From positions 28,251,302 through 28,315,301 of the forward strand of contig CM053333.1 of the NCBI GenBank assembly GCA_028583605.1: a DNA stretch of 64,000 nucleotides, written 5' to 3'. A program made the position numbers and the translations under genes. Source of the stretch: Dastarcus helophoroides. Its lineage: Eukaryota > Arthropoda > Insecta > Coleoptera > Bothrideridae. This document shows positions 57,704 to 64,000 of this stretch, piece by piece; the first letter of the stretch is position 1, and each line of letters opens with the position of its first letter. Below the pieces are notes generated by a model. The model saw nothing but the letters and a program-made list of their open reading frames with translations, did not search any database and was not told the DNA's origin.

Positions 57704-57782
57704 TATATAGGTCCAAGTAGTCTGATCTTTTGAAGTTTTGCACTGGAACATTGATTGCTTAGGTACCTTAATATACTTTATG
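57704..57782 (-). pseudogene. Non-LTR linker fragment between Tc1 and MULE
   Basis: Minus strand reads IKYIKVPKQSMFQCKTSKDQTTW, the type of sequence expected between endonuclease and RT. It bridges the endonuclease at 58.9 kb and the RT at 54.7 kb. Confidence 0.55.
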
Positions 57783-58896
57783 TCTCCATGGAGAGCTGTA
57801 TATCCTAGTTGCGTCCCGTCCTCTTAATTCCTGCCATTAGTGTCGGAGTTGCGTCCAGGCCCATCAAACCCTCATTAATATTTCATCAGCAAAAAGTCCT
57901 GATAGCTCATTATGAATTCTAGGGAAAACTTGATTGGTGTTGTTAACGGTATTTTTTGCCGATTTTGAAAAAGCGATTCATTTAGCTATTGACAAGATAC
58001 TGCCGCTTTCTGAAGTGCAGGGTTGTAGATTTCATTTAGGGCAGAGTTGGCACAGTGAGATCCAGCAACTAGGTTTGAGTGTCGAGTGTCAAAGTCGCGA
58101 TTCAGAAATAGTAAGATTTTTGAAACTGTTTTTTGGTTTACCGTTTTTGAAACCGGAAGAGATCGGTGAATGTTTTTTTGAAGATTTGATGTCAGTTTAC
58201 CGAACGATGATAGAGTTCAGCAATTTTGTGATTATATATTAGAAAATTATATTGAAGATTCTCCTTTTCCGCCGTGTATATGGGCAAAATATTGTGAGTC
58301 AAGAATGCGCACAACGAGCTCTTGCGAGTCATTTCACGCAAAATTTAATTCAATGTTTAACGCCGCGAGTCCAAATATCTATTGTTTTTTAGAAGCTTTT
58401 AAAGAAATCCAAATCATGGTAGAAATCAAACTGCGAAGCATCGGGGGAAAAATAGTAAAAAGCGTTAGAGAAACAGCGATTTATTTCGGAAAAGATAAGA
58501 GAATTAGACTTGAAACTTATTTCAATATTTGAATTTGTTAAGCAAGTATCATATAAATTTTTGCCGGTTAAAATTTAATTTTTTCCAAATTCGCTAAAGG
58601 CTTACACCTACTCCACAACTCCACAACAAACAGTCATTTTTATGACTACATTTTTAAACACGCCAGTAAACTGCCAGTACTAAGCCTGGGTAAAGTGTGA
58701 AGGAAAATGTTTCGGAAAATTTTTAGACAGATTAAATGGGACGCAACTCGGACATTTCCTTATCTCCGGACGCAACTAGGATGCGTCCGATTAAAGCGGG
58801 TAGACGGGACGCAACTACGACATGGACGGTCAGGTAATGGGATGCAACTCGGACATTTCCTTATCTCCGTACGCAACTAGGGTGCGTCCATGGAGA
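57783..58896 (+). mobile_element. MULE (Mutator-like) element, internally deleted
   Basis: The ends share TCTCCATGGA and CCTAGTTGCGT in inverse orientation. Subterminal copies of GACGCAACT (two inverted on the left, five on the right), alternating with GGATGCGTCC and TCGGACATTTCC, are probable transposase-binding repeats. The interior encodes two fragments of a MULE transposase. The target duplication is not recognisable. On the right it abuts the non-LTR reading NEDKHHP, so it landed between endonuclease and RT. Confidence 0.75.
57952..58532 (+). pseudogene. MULE transposase domain, C-terminal remnant
   Basis: Frame 1 (57952-58220): FADFEKAIHLAID, VQGCRFHLGQSWHSEIQQLG, SEIVRFLKLFFGLPFLKPEEIGECF. 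After a frameshift near 58225: LENYIEDSPFPPCIWAKYCE, MRTTSSCESFHAKFNSMF, FLEAFKEIQ. The D-F-E-x-A, C-x-F-H and T-x-x-x-E-x-x-H-x-x-F patterns are those of insect FLYWCH/MULE-domain proteins. The N-terminal half, with the first catalytic Asp, is missing. Confidence 0.8.
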
Positions 58897-59209
58897 AACG
58901 GATGATGTTTATCTTCATTTAAGAATGGACTGTCACTTTTTTTGTCTTAACCTCAAGGTTGCTTAATATGAAATCTAAAATCATTTTGTTATTTTGATTT
59001 AGTATATTATTATATTGGTTAAAGTTTGCATATTCCATAAAAAATCGAACTACCTTCTTCTCCGGTGTATCAAATTCGTGTTCATCGTGTATAAACTCTG
59101 GAATGTTGAAATCTCCACCAACAAAAATTTGTGCATTTTTTACCACTAAGGATCGAAGTGCTTGAAATACAGATTCATAAGTTATTATACCGCTCTTGGG
59201 TGGTATATA
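58897..59209 (-). pseudogene. Non-LTR endonuclease, C-terminal part
   Basis: Minus strand: YIPPKSGIITYESVFQALRSL, then QIFVGGDFNIPEF (catalytic GDFN of the apurinic-type endonuclease), DTPEKKVVRFF, YANFNQYNN, LDFILSNLEV (D-x-I-x-S/T-N), and SDSPFLNEDKHHP in a shifted frame. It continues the fragment at 60.6-60.9 kb across the mariner-type insertion. Confidence 0.85.
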
Positions 59210-60502
59210 CAGGGTGCGGCAGTTAAATCCGGACAAATAAAACTTTGTTTTTAAATATAATATATTAACACAAAGAACAAATGCAAAAGAAAATGTTTTC
59301 AGTCAATATTCGTGTGACCTGTCAAAAGTACAATCACTCAATATAACCGCCGTTGGCCTCAATTATCGCCTCCCTTCTTGTCCTGAAGCGCCCGCATGCT
59401 CTCTGTAACGCAGCGCTGTCCATATTGGCGAGTGGTCCTTCGATAGCGACACGTAGAGACGCGACATTAGGGTGCCGTGACTTATGGGCAACCCGTTCAA
59501 CAACGTTCTAAACATAATAGTCGAGGGGGTGCAAATCCGAGCTATTTGGGGGCCAACATTCTTTGGACCAGAACATGTCCGCATTGTCTGAGAGCCAGTT
59601 TTAAATGGCTTGTGTGAGCCGGTGCACCGTCCTGTTGAAAAACATATTGCCTCCCCGCGGCCACAGTTACTATCTACAGTACCACAACATCCTTTAAAAC
59701 ATTCAAATAAACTTGTTTTGTGATAGTTTGTCCTTTTTCAAAGAAATGTGGCGGCATGACGTAACCTTCACTGGACACAACACCTAGAACGTGAACACTA
59801 GCCGGAAATTTGGTTCAAGTAACAATCGGGACGTCCTCGGGGTTGTGGGCGAGCCAGCGATCATTTCTCCGGTTGATTTTCGCATCAACAGTGAACATTT
59901 TTTCATCGGAAAAAAATCTGATTCGCCCCGCTACTTCATTTTTTAAAGAACTCAGTAGCAGGTTGCAGCGAGCAATCCGCTTTGTTGTGGCAGCTTCAGA
60001 CAGCATCTGTTGCACCTTGATTGTGTAGGACTTGTATCGTAGGTCCTCCTCGGCAATCCGACGCATTGTTCGCTCGCTGACACCCACCCCCGATGCCAAT
60101 TTCCAAAACGATTTTCCAGGGTCTTCCGAAATTAGCTGCTGAGCCCTTTCCACGACCGCCGGAGTTAGCAACAACCGTTACCTTGAATGGGAACTTCTCT
60201 CCGGGTCAGCGGAACCTTCTTTGGAGTTATCCGAAGCATTGTATTTCATCACAACATCATAAACGGTCGATCTCGGGTACCCGAAAAATGATCTCGACCG
60301 CCGAACGCCCAGCGCGAAGGCTTTCAATAATCGCGGCTATTCGATAGTACTCTGCACTTGTTCCCAACATCTCGGCTATTTTAAGGTTATATATGTTTAC
60401 TAGACACCCATAGCCTTCGAAAACCGCAATCGCGACCTCTGACGGAGCTACGATATAGCGCGAAATTCAAATTGAAATTTGTCCGGATTTAACTTGCGCA
60501 CC

Positions 60503-60505
<3 letters not shown>
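59210..60505 (-). mobile_element. mariner-type element, 1296 bp, TA target
   Basis: Ends CAGGGTGCGGCAGTTAAATC and complement CAGGGTGCGCAAGTTAAATC, both continuing with CGGACAAAT. Flanked by TA (59208-59209 and 60506-60507). Distinct from the mariner at 18.9 kb. It encodes a degraded transposase on the minus strand and splits the endonuclease of the non-LTR element. Confidence 0.92.
59334..60370 (-). pseudogene. Tc1/mariner-superfamily transposase, several frameshifts
   Basis: Starts MLGTSAEYYRIAAIIESLRAGRSAVEII at 60370, then after shifts VVERAQQLISEDPGKSFWKLA, GVSERTMRRIAEEDLRYKSY, ARCNLLLSSLKNEVAGRIRFFSDEKMF (first Asp), KINRRNDRWLAHNPEDVPIV, VLGVVSSEGYVMPPHFFEKG, FQQDGAPAH-type second Asp (59630, shifted), NSSDLHPLDYYV (third Asp) and the C-terminus REAIIEANGGYIE ending at 59334-59336. 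Stops and at least four indels make it inactive. The longest open stretch is 59815-60174. Confidence 0.88.

Positions 60506-60585
<80 letters not shown>
60503..60585. repeat. (TA)n microsatellite
   Basis: About 39 nearly perfect TA units directly next to the right end of the mariner-type element. The TA target site is part of the tract, so the run either was the target or grew from it. Confidence 0.95.
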
Positions 60586-60587
<2 letters not shown>

Positions 60588-60905
60588 CAGCATAAATAAA
60601 AACAATTTACTGTATTTATTTTAACACAAATACCTTCTATTTTTTATTCAAATCCTTCGACTAATTTAGAATGAACAATATTTAAAACTGCAACCAAAAC
60701 TCCTCCCAATTTCTTTTTCTCGGTTGCGACTTTATCTCTGTCTTTTCTAAAAATATTATAACTTGCATTGAATATTTCTGAAGTATTAACCGAATTGTCA
60801 AGCCATGTTTTGCTTAAAGTTATAAATTTGTATTTTTCCAAGAGCGTATTTTGATAGAACACAATTCGTTTGGAATGCAACCTCTAACGATTTGGTAATA
60901 TAAGT
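60583..60905 (-). pseudogene. Non-LTR endonuclease, N-terminal part
   Basis: Minus strand: KYKFITLSKTWLDNSVNTSEIF, YNIFRKDRD and KKKLGGVLVAVLN. This matches the start of Jockey-type endonuclease domains (L-x-E-T-W-L, Y-x-x-x-R-x-D-R, G-G-G-V-x-I-A-V); SKTW stands where the catalytic ETW is expected, so the active-site Glu is lost. It is the 5'-most recognisable piece. No ORF1 was found beyond 60.9 kb. Confidence 0.8.
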
Positions 60906-60929
60906 TTAATTTATGTAAAGGACAGGAGT

Positions 60930-62270
60930 TTTCTTTTGATATATTTGGAGAGAGTAGTTGCCATTTTTTTGTTTAAAGTCGAAATATCGACATAAAAGTT
61001 GAGTTTTCGAAAATAGATATCTCGAAGCTTTTGAAGTTAAATTCAAATTTTCAACCTTAAACTCGAAACCTTGAGAAAAAGGAGTACAAATGTCTGGTTT
61101 AGAGTTCAATATTTTCTTCGAAATATCGAGAGAAAGTCGTAGCTTTCAAAGGAAAGCTGAAATTTTAACGAAAACATTTTAAAACTAAACTCAAAATTTC
61201 GACAGAAAATTCATTTTAAAAAATAAGTAGAAATTTGGAATTTGAACTCGAGATTTGGAGATTTTTATCGACATTTTGATATTGAAACTAACTTTAGAGT
61301 ATAATCTCGAGGTTCAATTTAATATTTTAAAGGAAAGTCAAAATCTTAATAGAAAAGTGAAAATAATGCTTAAAAATTTTCTACTTTTTATCTTACATTA
61401 AATGTTCATCTCCATCTATCCTTATTTCCGCACCCTAATTACAGTGCTTTAAAGGCATAATAAGGTTGCCCTTTGCGGGAGGATGGTGCTTTATATAAAA
61501 AGCAAAATAATTCAATTCTAAACTTTATAGTTTAAGTCTAAAGTTAAATTTAAGCAGAAAATTTCAAGTTACACTTTTCTCGAAATTTAAAACATGATTG
61601 TTTATAAAATTTTTATTTTTCTCGAAATTCCGAATAAGACTTCAAACAGTCAGTTTTCTTGTTGAATTTCCGTTAAGGTAAGTAATCCAGAAATTTTCAT
61701 TTTATAAAATTCCATTATTTTTAACTTAGATCTTAAAATTTGCAAGCGTAAACTTGAAGGTATTTCAAATATGAAAATTCAAAAAAAAAATTACCGAAGT
61801 TTAATTTTACCTCAATTATTTCTTGAAAATTTTAAGTTTAAACTTAGAATTTATTAAAAATTTTCCAAAATTTTAATTTTACAATCGAAATAAAACTTCA
61901 ACTTTCTTCTTGGAATTTCGATTTTTTCTTTGCAAATTTCCAAATTTTTCTCCAAATTTCGAAACGACAAAGCATTATTTGTAAATTTGGACATGAAATT
62001 CAAAACACTTAAATTATTCGATTTTAGTTCCAAAATAGGATAACTGTATCTATAAATTAATATTTCTCATTTACAGTTTTTTTCGATTGTGGGTCTTTTC
62101 TCAATGTTTTTAATTTAAACAGGGCCTTTTTTGCCTCCTTTCTATAAATTTGACCTTAGAATAAATATTTTTAATTTTCTTTCAAAATCTCAACTTTTGC
62201 TGGAAATGTCGATTAAAAATGAACTAAATATAGATATGCATATCAAAACAGTAGAATAAGCAAGACAGAA
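60930..62270. repeat. AT-rich minisatellite, strand switch inside
   Basis: Purine-rich modules (AAAGTCGAAAT, GAGAAAAAGG) to about 61390, then pyrimidine-rich TCTCGAAATTT modules from about 61560, separated by the non-LTR tail at 61395-61505. Same family as the 47.6-49.1 kb array on the other side of the nested retrotransposon. Confidence 0.65.
61395..61505 (+). mobile_element. 3' end of CR1/Jockey-like element (truncated copy)
   Basis: TGTTCATCTCCATCTATCC, TTATTTCCGCACCC, CAGTGCTTTAAAGGCATAAT and GGTTGCCCTTTGCGGGAGG match the 3' end of the 13.4-14.5 kb relic (CCATCTATCCTTGTTTCCGC, CAGTGCTTTGAAAGCATAA). A severely 5'-truncated insertion of the same family, as is common for LINEs. Confidence 0.8.
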
Positions 62271-63736
62271 GGAGAAAATATCATTTTAGTTCTTTGAAAT
62301 GCACTCCTTATTCCCTTAATTAAACCTTTGACATTTTTATCTATATTGCAGAACATTTTGTAGATGATAGTCTCTAATGAAATACCTTTATACATTGCAA
62401 CAAAGTTTAACTAGTTTGACGAAAATTCTTGACTTTTACGTTTTTCGGTGTAATTTCTGGAACACGAATCTGATATAAATATTTTATAGGCAATCATTGC
62501 AGTATCAAGGGTATATGCCCGCGTTTTTAAAGTTTCGAAGCGGCGAAGAGCTTATTTAGTAACACAGTTTTTATCCTCCCTTAAAAATAGAACACTACCC
62601 AATTTTTAAGCTTGCCTGAATTATTTTGTAATGTAATTTTAGGCATGTTGGGTGCAACGCATGTCGTGATAAGCTTATGTGTTTCTCCCTTCAGTCTCAG
62701 TTTATTAGAGTTAAAGTCATCATAAAATTGCTAGCATAGCGTAAATTTTGGTTTAATTGCCATATTAAGAATGTAAGAGAATAGGGGCGATATTGCTGAG
62801 GTGTAATTAGCGTACCAGTCTAATAAAGAATTCAGCAGCTTTCACATAGTAAAAGTGCAAAACATGGAGTAATAAACGTGCGATTTATTTTTTATGGTTG
62901 CGTTTTGTCTTAACCAAGCTTCGTCTCAACCAAGCATGCGTTTAAAAATTCGAGTAAATATTAAGAAATTTCATAAGAATAATCCATTGTATCTAAGATT
63001 TGTAAGATAAAAGTTGCACATTTAACTAATAATAATTCCCACATAGCGAGTTTAAAGGAAGCTCGTACTAATTGAAAAGTGAAATAGAAGAGTTTTGTAG
63101 TACTTAAAATGTTTATTCAGAGGCAACTGAACATAATAGCAAAGGAAAGAAGTGACACCTACGGTCAAAGCGGTCTACTTATTAGCATGTTGTCCGCACT
63201 CTCCTATCGCTTACCAATGCCGCAGTAACACTTCAACCGTCCAACCTAATTTGTAGGCAGTTGATGCCCAGCCCTGCCTCATAGTTGCTAGTTCACATAT
63301 TTGTTGCAGTTCGTCTGAATTCCTCCTCTAGCCCTAACCCTTACCTCTTGGCCATTCCATAGATTATCCCTGCATTAACATAACCGCTTCACTGATCTGC
63401 AACTCATCCAAAACGATAACTTTTATGTTTAAAGAGCTTGGATCAAAGCATTTACCTGTTTAACAACAGGGTCTCTTTTTGAACAAAAGCACCCTCAAAT
63501 GGATAATCATTTATCTGGAATTTTGAATCCATGTAAAACTTTGTCAATATCCAAAAAATTTCGTTTCTTTAACAAGCTTTTTTAAAAGAGTCATTTGAAT
63601 CTGAAATTGTTCTTCTCAATACATGGGCAGATACTTGATGGAATTCCAATTTCATCATTTTGAATACAATAAAACAACTCCTTTACTTTACTCTACATTG
63701 CTAAAAAAAGGACAAATACATAAGAAAATATATTTC
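62271..63736. other. No recognisable gene
   Basis: More balanced base composition than most of the window, especially 63150-63420, and no repeat relation detected. This may be single-copy DNA, but no ORF, splice pattern or RNA gene is supported. Confidence 0.4.
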
Positions 63737-63800
63737 AGTGGCTCCCAAACTGCGTTCTGCGGCATGCCGGGGCGCTGCGGTTATGCTACGGAAATGAAAA
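63737..63800 (+). mobile_element. hAT-type left terminus (partial)
   Basis: CAGTGGCTCCCAAACTGCG followed by a GC-rich stretch matches the CAGTGGTTCCCAAACT-type start of many hAT elements. No right end lies inside the window. Confidence 0.4.
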
Positions 63801-64000
63801 TATTCATTCCAATGTTAGCGACATTCTGCAACAATAATTACAGAGAAAGAATATAAATCAATTGACTTCGTTGTGACATATCATACTGTTTTTAAAATTA
63901 ACATTCTAGTTGAGTTTGGACGTTTCGACATTAGACATTTCAGTTTTCAGAAAGAATTACCCATAATTCTCTTCATACAGCCTGAAATACCAATATTGTC

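Larger units (their letters stand above)
49120..60905 (-). mobile_element. Jockey-like non-LTR retrotransposon split by nested TEs
   Basis: Collinear minus-strand pieces can be followed: endonuclease N-part (60583-60905), endonuclease C-part (58897-59209), linker (57704-57782), RT (53092-54750), C-terminus (50040-50243) and 3' end (49120-49364). About 2.8 kb of element is spread over 11.8 kb. Interrupting units are a mariner-type element (59210-60505) with a (TA)n tract, a MULE (57783-58896), Tc1 (56052-57703), a palindromic element (54750-56048), pogo (50244-53091) and a hAT MITE (49365-50031). Reading resumes in register across several of these junctions. Confidence 0.85.

Noticed and set aside
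1..64000. CRISPR arrays, operons, ribosome-binding sites, rRNA or tRNA genes
   Set aside because: The window is eukaryotic TE DNA; nothing with regular spacers, operon layout or RNA-gene structure was seen.

Overview
This is AT-rich eukaryotic DNA, very probably from an insect or another arthropod. It is almost entirely transposable-element (TE) sequence, and I could identify no host gene. Support for that reading: Tc1, mariner and pogo transposases; hAT ends with 8-bp target duplications; Jockey/CR1-like reverse transcriptases; a Mutator-like transposase joined to a YqaJ nuclease; solo LTRs; very short introns (50-96 bp); and long arrays of degenerate AT-rich minisatellite. No rRNA, tRNA or CRISPR array was recognised. 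The organism cannot be named from this window.

Layout. 0-6.4 kb: a hAT relic (448-2849, TSD ATAACAAC), then a multi-exon Mutator-like/YqaJ pseudogene (3226-6060). 6.4-15.5 kb: a palindromic MITE, a composite hAT-like element (6869-10730, TSD TCTTTTAA) filled by a second element (8028-10649) made mainly of minisatellite, a hairpin with a hammerhead-like core, an opposite-strand minisatellite block, and a CR1/Jockey-like RT relic (13.4-14.5 kb). 15.5-28.8 kb: a dispersed foldback repeat (here 'family X') in several copies, a non-autonomous hAT inside one of them, a mariner relic that carries another, a long palindromic element and a second Tc1/mariner-type relic. 28.8-36.9 kb: a 5.6-kb TIR-bounded element holding minisatellite, a large foldback element and a solo LTR. 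36.9-46.6 kb: mostly unexplained sequence, plus another family X copy split by the same solo LTR family. 46.6-49.1 kb: a second hAT relic and minisatellite. 49.1-60.9 kb: one minus-strand Jockey-like retrotransposon broken up by at least six later insertions (hAT MITE, pogo, palindromic element, Tc1, MULE, mariner-type). 60.9-64 kb: minisatellite and unexplained sequence.

The best-preserved gene is the Tc1 transposase at 56387-57472. It is open across two exons separated by a 60-bp GT-AG intron and sits between 227-bp TIRs that differ at about four positions, so this element looks recently active. All other coding relics carry stops, frameshifts or truncations.

The least expected signals are three sets of hammerhead-ribozyme-like motifs inside repeats, two of which recur with pairing-preserving changes, and the tendency of one minisatellite family to fill or flank transposons.
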